Assembly (NCBI RefSeq): GCF_011752625.1
Contig: NZ_VWXD01000007.1
Coordinates: 62,001 to 126,000 of the forward strand
DNA length: 64,000 nucleotides
Reading direction: 5' to 3'
Source of the DNA: Candidatus Pantoea formicae
GTDB taxonomy: Bacteria; Pseudomonadota; Gammaproteobacteria; Enterobacterales; Enterobacteriaceae
Of this stretch, positions 17,939 to 27,347 are shown piece after piece. A program made the translations under genes and the position numbers. Each line of letters begins with the position of its first letter. Position 1 is the stretch's first letter. The notes below the pieces were generated by a model. The model had not been told where the DNA came from. It did no database searches and saw only the letters and a list, made by a program, of their open reading frames with translations.

Positions 17939-18688
17939 TTAAAGCGCACGCAGCACATCAACATAGTGGCGTGTTACCGCCAGCAGATCCGCACCTTCCA
18001 GCGGAAATTCAATGCCACGCGGCGCATCTTTCGGCAGGGCGCTGAGCAACGCACGCCAGCTGCCATCGGTCTCATCCAGCGCAATAGCGCGGAAGGTCTC
18101 GCCATGCGGCACGGCCGCCTTAACATGAATGTAGCTGACGTAACGGCTGAGCTGAGCGGCAGCCTGCAGCGCGTCTTCTCCCGTCCACTGCCAGTTGCCC
18201 ATGTCGAACGTCATGTCCAGCGGCAAGGCCGCATCACAGGCGCGGTGGAAGAAGTTCAGCATCGGTGCCAGCTTGCTGTCGGGCTTTTGATCGTTTTCAA
18301 CCACCAGTGTCACGGGCGATGCGCTGAGCATCTCGGCCAGTTGGCGATCGGAGAGATCAACGAAATGGCCAAGGGCGATTTTCAAACGTTTTGCGCCAAT
18401 CTGCTCCGCTTCCAACAGGAATTGCGCCAGGCGCGGATTGAGCGCGCCATCTGCCAGCCATAATGCTTCTGGCACGGAGTAGCTGGCGCTGAGCTGCTGC
18501 TGCGCAATGGCTTTATTTAGTGTATGTAACCTGAGCAAATCGTCTTCGCTAAACAGTTCACGGCGGATTTCAACGCCATCAGCCCCCGCGGCTTTGATCA
18601 GTGGGAGGAGTGCGGTTTGGCCACCTAGCTCGGCAACTTTCTGTGCGCCATAGGCAGCGGCGGTGACGATGATTTCTGGGCTTGCCAT
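17939..18688 (-). CDS. kguE: KguE, TIM-barrel sugar epimerase/isomerase-like
   Basis: First gene of the 2-ketogluconate operon, 249 residues. It has the xylose-isomerase-like TIM barrel with metal-binding acidic and His residues in GVEIRRELF, LVVENDQ, DMTFDMGNWQW and YIHVKAAV. The exact reaction of KguE is not settled; it is required for or accompanies 2-ketogluconate use in Pseudomonas. ATG 18688 has AAGGAG 9 bases upstream. The PtxS-type operator lies about 70 bases before the start. Confidence 0.83.
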   Translation of the reverse strand: MASPEIIVTAAAYGAQKVAELGGQTALLPLIKAAGADGVEIRRELFSEDDLLRLHTLNKAIAQQQLSASYSVPEALWLADGALNPRLAQFLLEAEQIGAKRLKIALGHFVDLSDRQLAEMLSASPVTLVVENDQKPDSKLAPMLNFFHRACDAALPLDMTFDMGNWQWTGEDALQAAAQLSRYVSYIHVKAAVPHGETFRAIALDETDGSWRALLSALPKDAPRGIEFPLEGADLLAVTRHYVDVLRAL

Positions 18689-18758
18689 TCTTGTTTCTCC
18701 TTTTGTCAGGTACGCCAGTTTGCGCACCTACAATCATTCGGTGATGATAAAAACCTAA

Positions 18759-18774
18759 TTGGAACCGGTTCCAA
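18759..18774. promoter_or_regulatory. PtxS operator of the kgu operon
   Basis: TTGGAACCGGTTCCAA is a perfect 16-bp palindrome between ptxS and kguE. The Pseudomonas PtxS site is TGAAACCGGTTTCA, so core and spacing agree. 2-ketogluconate would release the repressor. Only one copy is seen. Confidence 0.8.
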
Positions 18775-18835
18775 AGAAAAGCCGCAGAATGTGGATTTAT
18801 GATCCTGCTCACGAAGTGAGCCAGAGAAAGAGGGG

Positions 18836-19861
18836 TTAGCGCAGCGGCTGGCTGGAGCCGCGCACAATCAATTCACCGGAAAAAACTTGCTCGCTGATCG
18901 GTTGTTCATTGCCATCAATGCGGGCAATGACCTGCTCCAACGCCGCATAGCCAATTTGCCATGTGGGCTGTTTCAGCGTGGTGATGCCTACGCCTGCTAA
19001 TGCTGCCCACTCCAGCTCATCAAACCCCAGCAGGCCAATGGTTTCTCCCCAGTGCAGGTCGAGTCGCTGCAAAGCCCGGGCGACTTGCAACGTCAGTGCG
19101 CCGTTGGCGGCCATCACTGCGCAGTGCTTGTCACTATGGCGCTGCTGGAACTCGCGCAGGATTTTTTCCAATTGCTCTGGCTGGTGCAGGGGGATTTCGG
19201 CATTTTCCGCCACCACGTTTGCACGTGTTTTGCTGGTGTCATAGAAAGCGCCAAGGCGTTCACGACGGGTGTTGACGCTACCCAAAGGTTCACTGAGGAA
19301 CAGCAGGGCTTCGTAGCCATTATCCAGCAGGTGCTGCGTGGCAATTCGTGAGGCTTCCGGGTTATTCAGCCCCACCACATCGCAGGCGAAGTCGGGGATT
19401 TTACGGTCAATCAGTACCATTGGCAGCATCGACTGTTGTAAGCGCTTGAGCACCTCTTCGTGCATACCAACCGCATTCACCACAATTCCCTCGACCTGAT
19501 AACTGCTGAGCAGTTGCAGATAATATTGCTCACGGTCGACTTCGTTATTGGTGTTACACATCAGCAAGGTAAAACCCTGCGCGCGGCAGGCCGCTTCAAT
19601 ACCGCTCAACACATCGACGGAATAAGGATTGGTGATATCAGCAATAATCAGGCCGATCAGGCGTGTGCGCCCGCGTTTCAGACCGCGCGCCATCTGGCTG
19701 GGACGATAATCGAGATCGGCGATGGCCTGTTCAATGCGGGCTTTAAGATCGGGCGAGAGCAGGTTTACTTCGCCATTAAGATAGCGGGAAACGCTGGTTT
19801 TACCGGTTTTTGCCGTGCGGGCAACGTCACTGATTGTGGCTCGTGGCGGCCTGGTTTTCAT
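18836..19861 (-). CDS. ptxS: LacI-family repressor PtxS
   Basis: Represses the kgu operon downstream until 2-ketogluconate binds. The 341-residue protein has the N-terminal helix-turn-helix ATISDVARTAKTGKTSVSRYLNGE, a hinge GYRPSQMARGLKRGRT-like segment (here DYRPSQMARGL) and a periplasmic-binding-protein-like sensor from ITNPYSVDVLSGIE onward. ATG 19861 has CAGGTG 6 bases upstream; a GTG 9 bases earlier is possible. It reads toward kguE, so ptxS and kguE may partly share transcripts, with the operator between them. Confidence 0.87.
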   Translation of the reverse strand: MKTRPPRATISDVARTAKTGKTSVSRYLNGEVNLLSPDLKARIEQAIADLDYRPSQMARGLKRGRTRLIGLIIADITNPYSVDVLSGIEAACRAQGFTLLMCNTNNEVDREQYYLQLLSSYQVEGIVVNAVGMHEEVLKRLQQSMLPMVLIDRKIPDFACDVVGLNNPEASRIATQHLLDNGYEALLFLSEPLGSVNTRRERLGAFYDTSKTRANVVAENAEIPLHQPEQLEKILREFQQRHSDKHCAVMAANGALTLQVARALQRLDLHWGETIGLLGFDELEWAALAGVGITTLKQPTWQIGYAALEQVIARIDGNEQPISEQVFSGELIVRGSSQPLR

Positions 19862-19919
19862 TGCGTACACCTGAATAATTGAATCAGGCGAAGACTATCA
19901 CAGCGCGAGCGTCACGCAA

Positions 19920-20924
19920 TCATTGTGCATCAGAAGTGAGGCGTAGTGTCGGTTGCCACAGTGTTTGTAGCGTATCAAGGGGCGCTCCCTCCAGCAGTTG
20001 CAGCACCATCTCTGCCACGCACTCGCCAATGCGCTGTTGTGATAGTTGCAGAATGGCATTGACCGGATCTTCAATAATGGTGTCGTGCGGCAAGCCATCA
20101 TAAACATAAAGCGGGATTGCGTGCGGACCGCTCAAGCGTCCGGCCTGCTGAAGCGCAATCGCCGCGCCTTCCCCCAGTGGCGCACAATCGGTCACGATCG
20201 CCTGCGGTGCGATATCCTGTGCCAGCCATAACTGAGTTTGCTGATAGCCAGAACGTCGTGTCATCGGCAATGCGGCCAACATGGTGGGGGCAATCGAAGG
20301 AGAGTGCTGCATGAGCGCGTCGACGAACCCTTGACGCCTGTCGAGGATGTAGGTGCAAGGCTCATCGCCACCGAGATAAGCAACACGCGTCAACCCTTGT
20401 TGCAGGCAGTGTTCAGCGGCTAACAGAGTTCCTGCATAGTTGTCGTAGTCAAACCAAGCATAGGGCTGCGGTAACTGACTGCGACCGAGCGTAAGAAAGC
20501 GAAACCCCTTCTGCTGCAAGCGTTCCAGACGGGCATCATGTGGCATGGTGTGGGTGAGAATCAGCGCATCAAGCGCGCCGCTGCGCAGCATACGCATCAA
20601 TGTTCGATGCTGGTCCTGCGGTTTGTCCGGCAATATAACCAAGTCGATTTCATGTTGAGCGAGGCGGAGATCAAGCGTCTGCAGCATCTCGCTGTAGTAG
20701 CTATCGTTTAGGGAAGCCGTACTGACGGGAAAAACCAGGCCAATGGTATTCGCGCGCCCCGTCTTCAAACGCCGCGCGGCGTCATTAGGGCGATACCCGC
20801 GTAAAGTGGCCTCATCTTCTATGCGCTTACGTGTTGCAGCAGCAACATCATCATAACCATTTAGCGCACGACTCACGGTGGTGACAGAGAGGCCGAGGGC
20901 GGCGGCAATGGCTTTAAGCGACAT
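19920..20924 (-). CDS. LacI-family regulator, target unknown
   Basis: A second LacI-type repressor, 334 residues, 58 bases upstream of ptxS. The helix-turn-helix is SLKAIAAALGLSVTTVSRALNGYDDV, followed by GYRPNDAARRLKTGRAN and a sensor domain with NDSYYSEMLQTLD. ATG 20924 has GGAAG 8 bases upstream. It is not a recent duplicate of PtxS, as the sensor domains differ widely. No catabolic gene adjoins it other than kgu. It may co-regulate that operon or act elsewhere. Confidence 0.78.
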   Translation of the reverse strand: MSLKAIAAALGLSVTTVSRALNGYDDVAAATRKRIEDEATLRGYRPNDAARRLKTGRANTIGLVFPVSTASLNDSYYSEMLQTLDLRLAQHEIDLVILPDKPQDQHRTLMRMLRSGALDALILTHTMPHDARLERLQQKGFRFLTLGRSQLPQPYAWFDYDNYAGTLLAAEHCLQQGLTRVAYLGGDEPCTYILDRRQGFVDALMQHSPSIAPTMLAALPMTRRSGYQQTQLWLAQDIAPQAIVTDCAPLGEGAAIALQQAGRLSGPHAIPLYVYDGLPHDTIIEDPVNAILQLSQQRIGECVAEMVLQLLEGAPLDTLQTLWQPTLRLTSDAQ

Positions 20925-20939
20925 GATGTTAACTTCCAT

Positions 20940-20956
20940 TGATCAATTTTTGATCA
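20940..20956. promoter_or_regulatory. Candidate autoregulatory operator
   Basis: TGATCAA and TTGATCA arms separated by 3 bases lie 15 bases before the start of the orphan LacI gene. A LacI-family protein could bind here and repress itself. The call rests only on symmetry and position. Confidence 0.35.
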
Positions 20957-21087
20957 CGCTAGCATAAAGTATTCTTCGGCTCTATCGGTTGCCCTTTAAT
21001 GAGCGATTTCTCGTCCAAATAGTGTCAAAAATGGCGTAAAAAAGCGCTGAAAAGCCGATCTGCAGAGGCAGACCGGCAATCAACGGG

Positions 21088-21750
21088 TTAGCTCAACGGG
21101 CTCAGCGTAATCTCTACGCGACGGTTTTGTGCTTTACCCGCCTCGGTGGTGTTGCTGGCAATCGGATTGTCCGGTCCCATGCCCTGAGTGCGCAGGCGGT
21201 TTTGCGCCACGCCTTGCAGGATCAGGCCGCTGGCCACGCTTTCCGCACGTTGCTGCGACAGGCGCATATTCAGTGCGCGCGTACCGGTGCTGTCGGTGAA
21301 GCCCACCACATTCACGGCGGTTTTCGGGTACTCTTTAAGCACCATCGCCACGCCGGTCAGCGTGTTGGCGCCTGCCGGTTTCAGGTTGCTGCTATTGGAG
21401 TCGAACGTCACATTATTCGGCATATTCAGCACGATATTGTCGCCCTGGCGCGTCACGCTGACGCCAGTACCGCGCATTTTGTCGCGCAGTTTTGCTTCCT
21501 GTACATCCATGTAATAGCCCACGCCACCACCCAGTGCAGCACCTGATGCGGCGCCAATTAGCGCACCCTTACCGCGATCTTTTTTCGATGATGACAACAT
21601 GCCGACGCCGGCACCCAGCACCGCGCCCAGGCCAGCACCAATACCGGATTTACCCGCTTGCGATTCGCCGGTGTAAGGATTGGTGGTACAACCCGACAGC
21701 GCGACGCTGCCACTCACTAACAAGGCCAGCGCTAAAACACGCTTATTCAT
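21088..21750 (-). CDS. yiaD: OmpA-domain lipoprotein YiaD
   Basis: Outer-membrane lipoprotein that contacts peptidoglycan. The signal peptide MNKRVLALALLVSGSVAL ends in the lipobox LSGC. Glycine-rich glycine-zipper segments follow (GIGAGLGAVLGAGVG, ALIGAASGAALGGGVGYY), then an OmpA C-terminal domain with the peptidoglycan-binding region VVGFTDSTGTRALNMRLSQQRAESV and NRRVEI. At 220 residues it matches E. coli YiaD. ATG 21750 was chosen over the longer frame because it gives a proper signal peptide. Confidence 0.93.
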   Translation of the reverse strand: MNKRVLALALLVSGSVALSGCTTNPYTGESQAGKSGIGAGLGAVLGAGVGMLSSSKKDRGKGALIGAASGAALGGGVGYYMDVQEAKLRDKMRGTGVSVTRQGDNIVLNMPNNVTFDSNSSNLKPAGANTLTGVAMVLKEYPKTAVNVVGFTDSTGTRALNMRLSQQRAESVASGLILQGVAQNRLRTQGMGPDNPIASNTTEAGKAQNRRVEITLSPLS

Positions 21751-21860
21751 TGGAAATCCCTCACAATTTTTTACGGGGAAAATGCCCCAAAACGGCACCA
21801 TTATGCCGTTCAATAATGGGGAAATGCGTGAGGGTGAGTCTTAAAGTGTAAAGAATTGCT

Positions 21861-22421
21861 TTAAAGATTATCGGGATGACAGAAACAGCTGGTTTGATGA
21901 TCGTTAATCAGGCCGCAGGCCTGCAAAAATGAGTGGCATGTTGTCGGGCCGACGAATTTAAAACCACGCTTCTTCAATGCCTTCGACAGCGCGATAGCGG
22001 GCTCAGAGGTGGTCGGTGCTTCTTTGTAATCGGCATAACGATGCAAAATCGGCTGATTATCGACAAATGACCAGATAAAGCGCGAAAAGTCCTCGCCTTC
22101 GGCTTCCAGCGCTAACATCGCGCGGGCGTTATGGATGATGGCCTCCAGCTTGCCGCGATGGCGAATAATCCCGCTGTCCTGCAGCAGGCGTTGCAGGTCA
22201 GCTTCATCCATCAGCGCGACGGCATCGGGATCAAATTCATGGAAAGCGCGGCGATAGTTTTCTCGTTTCTTCAATACGGTAATCCACGATAACCCGGCCT
22301 GTTGCCCCTCAAGGCACAGCATCTCAAATAAGGCACGCTTATCGGTTTGCGGTACGCCCCACTCGTTATCGTGGTACGCCAGATAGAGCGGATCCTGTGT
22401 TACCCAGCCACAACGTTGCAT
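21861..22421 (-). CDS. tag: DNA-3-methyladenine glycosylase I
   Basis: Removes 3-methyladenine from alkylated DNA (base-excision repair). The 186-residue protein begins MQRCGWVTQDPLYLAYHDNEWG and has GLSWITVLKKRENYRRAF, FKFVGPTTCHSFLQACGLINDH and C-terminal CFCH. These supply the Tag zinc ligands (Cys4, His17 and the C-terminal His/Cys) and the 3-methyladenine pocket. It lies beside yiaD and yhjY, as in E. coli. Confidence 0.95.
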   Translation of the reverse strand: MQRCGWVTQDPLYLAYHDNEWGVPQTDKRALFEMLCLEGQQAGLSWITVLKKRENYRRAFHEFDPDAVALMDEADLQRLLQDSGIIRHRGKLEAIIHNARAMLALEAEGEDFSRFIWSFVDNQPILHRYADYKEAPTTSEPAIALSKALKKRGFKFVGPTTCHSFLQACGLINDHQTSCFCHPDNL

Positions 22422-22644
22422 TGCATCACTCCCTTAGCATGAGGAAAAAACAGTTAATCCCTTGACGTAGAGCAGAATAGATTAATAGTTAATCAATGGG
22501 TGCCGATAATATACCTGTCATTCTTTGTGCTGCAGCTGCGTGTGCTCGCCTCGGTCACTGAGAGGACTCAGCGTACAGCGCAAATGATTTAGGGTAGACA
22601 TAACCTTAACGCCCAATCCCTTTCTGGCTCGTCAGGAGTCTTTC

Positions 22645-23337
22645 ATGTTGCAGAAAAGTCAGCGGACAGGCCAGCACATTCTCATGCTGGCTTTTGGCGG
22701 TTTTTGGCTGTTGTTTATGGCCATGCCCGCTAGCGCCTGGGGCCAGGCCAGCGGCGATAATGTGGCAGATTACAACGCGATACTGGCTGAAAAAATATCC
22801 AGCAATCGCCTGATGCTGACAGAAGATCGTGATATTAGCCTGATGGATGCAGCGCTCAACTCACCCGATGAGGGTGTCATGGTGCTACACAATGAAACGG
22901 CCAGCGTGGGGAATGCCCCGTTCGCCAACCGTTATTCGGCAGGTTGGCAGATGCCGATGAGCGAGACGCTGCGTACGGGGCCGGTGGCGCAGTTTGCCGT
23001 GGATGATTCGATGATGAGCTGCCCCAAGTGCGAATTTGTTGATGGTAATAACGCCGGTCATATTGCCTCGCTGGGTTGGCGGGTTGATTCCACGCTTGGC
23101 TGGATTTCGCCTTGGGCACAGGTTAGCTATAGTCATCAATTGAATTACGATAGCCCTGCCGCCACGCGGGATCGCCCGGAAGAGATCAACCATGAAAGCC
23201 GCTGGATGGATGTGAGCGTAGGCGCCAACGTACCCATAGGGCAAAATATGGCGGCCTTTGCCTCCTTTTCCCAAACTGGAGCCGTTATCAGCGGAGAACA
23301 ATTTATCTATAGTCTCGGCGTCAGCGCCAGCTTCTAA
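22645..23337 (+). CDS. yhjY: YhjY-like outer-membrane beta-barrel protein
   Basis: A 230-residue exported protein next to tag, the place and length of E. coli YhjY. It has an N-terminal signal peptide (hydrophobic stretch LMLAFGGFWLLFMAMPASA) and alternating beta-strand character ending in YSLGVSASF, a C-terminal Phe typical of BAM-inserted barrels. This is the size of an autotransporter barrel without a passenger. A CxxC (SCPKCEF) in the middle is unusual for an outer-membrane protein. AGGAG precedes ATG 22645 by 7 bases. Function is unknown. Confidence 0.75.
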   Translation: MLQKSQRTGQHILMLAFGGFWLLFMAMPASAWGQASGDNVADYNAILAEKISSNRLMLTEDRDISLMDAALNSPDEGVMVLHNETASVGNAPFANRYSAGWQMPMSETLRTGPVAQFAVDDSMMSCPKCEFVDGNNAGHIASLGWRVDSTLGWISPWAQVSYSHQLNYDSPAATRDRPEEINHESRWMDVSVGANVPIGQNMAAFASFSQTGAVISGEQFIYSLGVSASF

Positions 23338-23429
23338 TTCCTGCGCGATCCGCCGCATTAAAAAAGGTACACTGACCGCTTAGCGCCTAACCTATCGGCG
23401 CTCCGGGTTGGTCAACGTCAGGTTTCTTC

Positions 23430-23966
23430 ATGTCAGTTAAAATCTTATCTTCAACGCTGGTGGGGCTGGATGGCTTTTGCCAGGATCCGCTTGCCGTGTT
23501 GCAGCAGGCCGATAACGGCGTGCTGGCGGTTTTGCACAACAATGCGCCGGCATTTTATGCGCTCACGCCACAGCGGCTGGCACAATTGCTGGCGCTGGAA
23601 GCGGCCGCGCAGCAACCGAATGATGTCACCTTAGATGACAGCCTGTTCCACAGCGAGGTAGCGCCTATTGCCACGCCGGTCGGGAAATTCGCCATGTATT
23701 CCGGTTGGCAGCCGGATAACGATTTTCAGCGTCAGGCCGCCATTTGGGGTGTTGCATTGAGTGAGCCCGTCACCGCCGCCGAGTTAGCCACTTTTGTTGC
23801 TTACTGGCAGGCCGAAGGTCGACTGTTCCACCATGTTCAGTGGCAACAGAAACTGGCGCGCAGCGTGCAGATGAACCGCGCGGCCAACGGCGGACAGCCT
23901 AAGCGTGATGTGACGCAAGTCAGCAAAACCGATTACGATATTCCCGATGGATTCCGAGGTGAATAA
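23430..23966 (+). CDS. dnaT: Primosomal protein DnaT
   Basis: Component of the PriA-PriB-DnaT primosome, which reloads DnaB at stalled forks. The 178-residue protein shares with E. coli DnaT the blocks NNAPAFYALTP, GKFAMYSGWQPD, FVAYWQAEGRLFHHVQWQQKLARS and the tail IPDGFRGE. It overlaps dnaC by 1 base (TAATG), so the two are translationally coupled as in E. coli. Confidence 0.95.
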   Translation: MSVKILSSTLVGLDGFCQDPLAVLQQADNGVLAVLHNNAPAFYALTPQRLAQLLALEAAAQQPNDVTLDDSLFHSEVAPIATPVGKFAMYSGWQPDNDFQRQAAIWGVALSEPVTAAELATFVAYWQAEGRLFHHVQWQQKLARSVQMNRAANGGQPKRDVTQVSKTDYDIPDGFRGE

Positions 23967-24706
23967 TGAAAACGCCCAACGATCTTTTCAGTCGCCTGAA
24001 AAAATTTATGCCAGCGGATGTACAGCCGAAATTCAAGAACGGTGAGGAGCTGCTGGCGTGGAATCAGGAGCAGGGCCGTTTACGCTCCGAAGCCATTGTG
24101 CGAGAAAACCGTGCCATGAAGATGCAACGCATCATGGGTCGCTCCGGCATTCGTGAATTGCACATGAACTGCTCGTTCGACAACTATCGGGTGGAGAATG
24201 ATGGCCAACGCAAAGCCCTCGCCTTAGCCCGCGAATATGCCGCCGGTTTTGACAGCAGCATTGCCAGCTTCGTTTTTTCTGGCCGTCCGGGCACGGGTAA
24301 AAACCACCTTGCTGCGGCGATTGGCAATGACCTCATTCTTCGTGGCAAAAGCGTACTGATTGTGACCGTGGCTGATTTGATGTCGAGCATGAAAGGCACC
24401 TTCAGTGGCGGCAGTGATCTTACCGAAGAGCGCCTGTTGCAGGATCTCAGTCATGTTGATCTGCTGGTGATCGACGAGATCGGCATGCAAAGCGAATCGC
24501 GCTATGAAAAGGTGATCATTAACCAGATTGTCGATCGCCGTTCCTCGTCGAAACGGCCGACGGGGATGTTATCGAACCTTGACCCAGCAGGGATGAATGC
24601 GCTGCTGGGCGAACGCGTGATGGACCGTATGCGTCTCGGCACCAGTTTGTGGGTGCGCTTCGACTGGGAAAGCTACCGCAGCCGCGTGCGCGGCGATGAG
24701 TATTGA
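23966..24706 (+). CDS. dnaC: DNA replication helicase loader DnaC
   Basis: AAA+ ATPase that loads DnaB helicase at oriC and restarted forks. The 246-residue protein has an N-terminal DnaB-binding region (1-60), Walker A GRPGTGKNH, Walker B LLVIDEIGMQ and a C-terminal arginine-finger region (ERVMDRMRLG). It forms the dnaT-dnaC operon. Its last 11 bases overlap an upstream extension of the ROK gene frame. Confidence 0.96.
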   Translation: MKTPNDLFSRLKKFMPADVQPKFKNGEELLAWNQEQGRLRSEAIVRENRAMKMQRIMGRSGIRELHMNCSFDNYRVENDGQRKALALAREYAAGFDSSIASFVFSGRPGTGKNHLAAAIGNDLILRGKSVLIVTVADLMSSMKGTFSGGSDLTEERLLQDLSHVDLLVIDEIGMQSESRYEKVIINQIVDRRSSSKRPTGMLSNLDPAGMNALLGERVMDRMRLGTSLWVRFDWESYRSRVRGDEY

Positions 24707-24722
24707 GACAGGTGAGCGTGCG

Positions 24723-25856
24723 ATGAAAGCAGCCGGTAAAGGCCCAGCATTACTTCGACTCAACAACCTCAAACGCGTGATGACGCAATTGCGTGCCACT
24801 CGTATTACCTCCCGCCAGGATTTGGCGCTCGCGCTCGAACTGAGTAAAAACACCGTTTCCCTGATCGTGGATGATTTACTTGAGCAGGGGCTGATTAACG
24901 AACTTGGCCCGGTGAGTGTGGCTGCCGCCGGTCGACCAAAAATTGAAATTACGCTGCGTGCGGAGAAGTTGAAAAGTGCGGGCATCATGGTGGAGCGCAA
25001 CGCGATTCACTGGCGCGTTTGTGATTACTTCTCACAGGTGATTGCCGAGCAAACCTGGAATACGAACACCGCCGATCCCGCACTGCTGCTGCCGGAGTTG
25101 GTGGAAGTGTGCCAGACCTTGCATGCCGCGCATCCCGAGTTGTTAGGTATCGCCGTTGGCTTCCCTGGTATCATCGATCCTCAGCGTGGCTGGGTGCATT
25201 TTTCGGCCCATCTTGGCTGGCAGGATGTGGATGTTCTTACGCCACTAAAAAATGCCACCGCGCTGCCGCTGCGTATCATGCACAACGTGAAAGCCGCTGC
25301 TTTGCTTTCTGTACAGCAACTCGACCTGAATAAATCGCAAAGCCATTTCTATCTGCGTATTGGTGAAGGTGTCGGGGGGGCGCTGGTGGAACAGGGGGAA
25401 GTCCTCGTCGGCAGCAGTTGGACTGCGGGTGAAATTGGTCATATGCAAGTGCAGCCACAGGGTATGCGTTGCAGCTGCGGTCGATTAGGGTGCCTGGAAA
25501 CACTGGTGAGCAAGCCGGCTGTTCAACAGCAACTGGGCCAACGTAAATCTGGGCTGCGCTGGCAAAACGCTGCCAGTGAACCGCAGATCGTCAATGAGGT
25601 GATGACGTCAACCGGACAGCATTTGGGTTCTGCACTCAGCCCGCTGATGCAGCTCGTGAATCCCGCCAGCATCATCATTGATGGGCCGTGGAATAGCCAT
25701 CCTGCGTTTGTACAGGCTGTGCAACAGACCGCCCAAGCCAGCACCTTAGCCTTTACCTTCACGCATACTCAGCTGCATTTTCTGCCGCAGCGTATCGATC
25801 CCGCCAACGGTTTGGCGCTGGCGGTCGTCGAGCAATATGAGCGTGCTATCGCGTAG
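24723..25856 (+). CDS. ROK-family transcription regulator (NagC/Mlc/XylR-type)
   Basis: Sugar-responsive repressor with an N-terminal winged helix (LRATRITSRQDLALALELSKNTVSLIVDDLLEQGLI) and a ROK sugar-kinase-like domain. The ROK zinc motif CSCGRLGCLE and GEGVGGALVEQG are present, while the ATPase residues look weak, as expected for a regulator. From ATG 24723 it is 377 residues; an ATG at 24696 overlapping dnaC is possible. It converges on the sugar transporter. It might control that gene, but the LacI-type gene beyond it is a rival candidate. Confidence 0.82.
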   Translation: MKAAGKGPALLRLNNLKRVMTQLRATRITSRQDLALALELSKNTVSLIVDDLLEQGLINELGPVSVAAAGRPKIEITLRAEKLKSAGIMVERNAIHWRVCDYFSQVIAEQTWNTNTADPALLLPELVEVCQTLHAAHPELLGIAVGFPGIIDPQRGWVHFSAHLGWQDVDVLTPLKNATALPLRIMHNVKAAALLSVQQLDLNKSQSHFYLRIGEGVGGALVEQGEVLVGSSWTAGEIGHMQVQPQGMRCSCGRLGCLETLVSKPAVQQQLGQRKSGLRWQNAASEPQIVNEVMTSTGQHLGSALSPLMQLVNPASIIIDGPWNSHPAFVQAVQQTAQASTLAFTFTHTQLHFLPQRIDPANGLALAVVEQYERAIA

Positions 25857-25870
25857 GGCGAACCCTACGC
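25851..25870. repeat. Palindrome between convergent genes
   Basis: GCGTAGGG-CGAA-CCCTACGC is a perfect 8-bp stem with a tetraloop that includes the ROK stop codon. The GTAGGG/CCCTAC arms recur at 28.77 and 57.08 kb. It may act as a bidirectional terminator or belong to a REP-like repeat family. Confidence 0.6.
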
Positions 25871-25883
25871 AATAGTCACACTG

Positions 25884-27347
25884 TCAATGCCTTGGAATAT
25901 CAAATGACTCGCTAGCCTTCGTACTGGTGGTGCTCTGCGGCAACTCCGCTTCAACGTTAAACTTCTCCAGCACCAGACCGTGGATTTTCTCCAGTGACAC
26001 ACCTGCGGTTTCCGGCAGATAACGGAAGGTAAAGAAGTACATCCCCAGTGAGAAAATCGCGAACAACAGCAGTGGGAAGCCACCGTGGAACAGATCCAGT
26101 AGCAGGGCGCTGCTGTTCATGATCGGGAAGGTGCTGCTGATCACGAAGTTCGCCAGTGACATCGCACAGATTGAGATCCCAACACAAATCGAACGAATCT
26201 CCGTCGGGAAAATCTCGCCCAGTACCGTCCAGACGATCTGGCCCCAGGTCATGCCGAAGAAAATCATGTAAGCAAACAGCCCCACCACCGCCAGCATGCC
26301 CGGAAGATGATAGAAGAAGGCAATAAACGAATACGCCAGGCAAACGCAGGAGGTGATGGCACCCAGTAAGAGCAGCTTACGACGCCCCACTTTATCGATC
26401 AGCACCATGCCTGCCAGCACACCGATGAACTGACAAATAGAGAGCCAGAAGGTTTGTAGCAGCGCGGAATCCGTACTGCCCGCCACGTTCTTTAGCAATG
26501 TAGGACCGAAATACTGAATTACGTTGATGCCGCTGATTTGGTTGCCCACGGCCAAACCAATACCGATGACCAACAGCGGGATCGTGGTTTTATCCAGACG
26601 CAGACGTGACTTATGTTGCTGCGCAATTTTGTCTGAGAACGAATGTTTAATTTCATTGAACACGCTCTCGGCATGCTCACGGTTGGAGATTTTGGTCAGC
26701 GTATCCAGCGCTTCATCGTATTTACCCTTCAGCACGTTCCAACGCGGTGATTCCGGGATAAAGGCGATGAAGAAGATGAAGAGTGCGCACGGCACCAGTG
26801 CAGTAGCCAGAATGTAACGCCAGCCCATATTAATCATCACATCGGGGAGCGTTGATTTGGTGATGAAGTAGTTGGTCAGCAATACCACAGATTGCCCGCC
26901 GACGCAGCACACCGCATAAAGTGCTGTGGTACGACCGCGAAACTTCGACGGTGAAAGCTCAGCCAGGTAAATCGGTGAAATCACCGATGCCAAGCCAATC
27001 GCCAACCCACCAATAATGCGAAAAATCACAAACACCGTGAAATTATGCGCGATAGCAGTACCAATTACTGACACGGTAAACAGTAGGGCAGTGATAGCGA
27101 GGGATTTTTTACGTCCTAGTTTGTCACTGAGACGCGGAGCAACAAAGCAGCCGACTAAGCTGCCCAGCAGGATGTTCGAGACGGCCCAGCCGGTTTCAGC
27201 GGGCGACAGTTGGAAATACTCACTTAAGGGTTCGATTGCACCGGAAATGATAGAGGAGTCATATCCCATCAACAGCCCGCCAAAAGCCGCGACGGTACAG
27301 CAGAGAATGACATACTTCATGTTATAGCGATTTTGCCTGGTATCCAT
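25884..27347 (-). CDS. Sugar-porter family MFS transporter
   Basis: Proton:sugar symporter of the inner membrane, 487 residues with 12 hydrophobic segments. Family marks are GYDSSIISGAI in TM1, DKLGRKKS between TM2 and TM3, PESPRW at the central loop, DKVGRRKL in the second half and PETAGVSLE near the end. Sugar-binding residues such as QISGINVIQYFGP are those of XylE/AraE/GalP-type proteins. The sugar is not readable from sequence. It is divergent, across 403 bases, from a GntR/IdnR-like LacI-family gene that may regulate it. Confidence 0.85.
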   Translation of the reverse strand: MDTRQNRYNMKYVILCCTVAAFGGLLMGYDSSIISGAIEPLSEYFQLSPAETGWAVSNILLGSLVGCFVAPRLSDKLGRKKSLAITALLFTVSVIGTAIAHNFTVFVIFRIIGGLAIGLASVISPIYLAELSPSKFRGRTTALYAVCCVGGQSVVLLTNYFITKSTLPDVMINMGWRYILATALVPCALFIFFIAFIPESPRWNVLKGKYDEALDTLTKISNREHAESVFNEIKHSFSDKIAQQHKSRLRLDKTTIPLLVIGIGLAVGNQISGINVIQYFGPTLLKNVAGSTDSALLQTFWLSICQFIGVLAGMVLIDKVGRRKLLLLGAITSCVCLAYSFIAFFYHLPGMLAVVGLFAYMIFFGMTWGQIVWTVLGEIFPTEIRSICVGISICAMSLANFVISSTFPIMNSSALLLDLFHGGFPLLLFAIFSLGMYFFTFRYLPETAGVSLEKIHGLVLEKFNVEAELPQSTTSTKASESFDIPRH

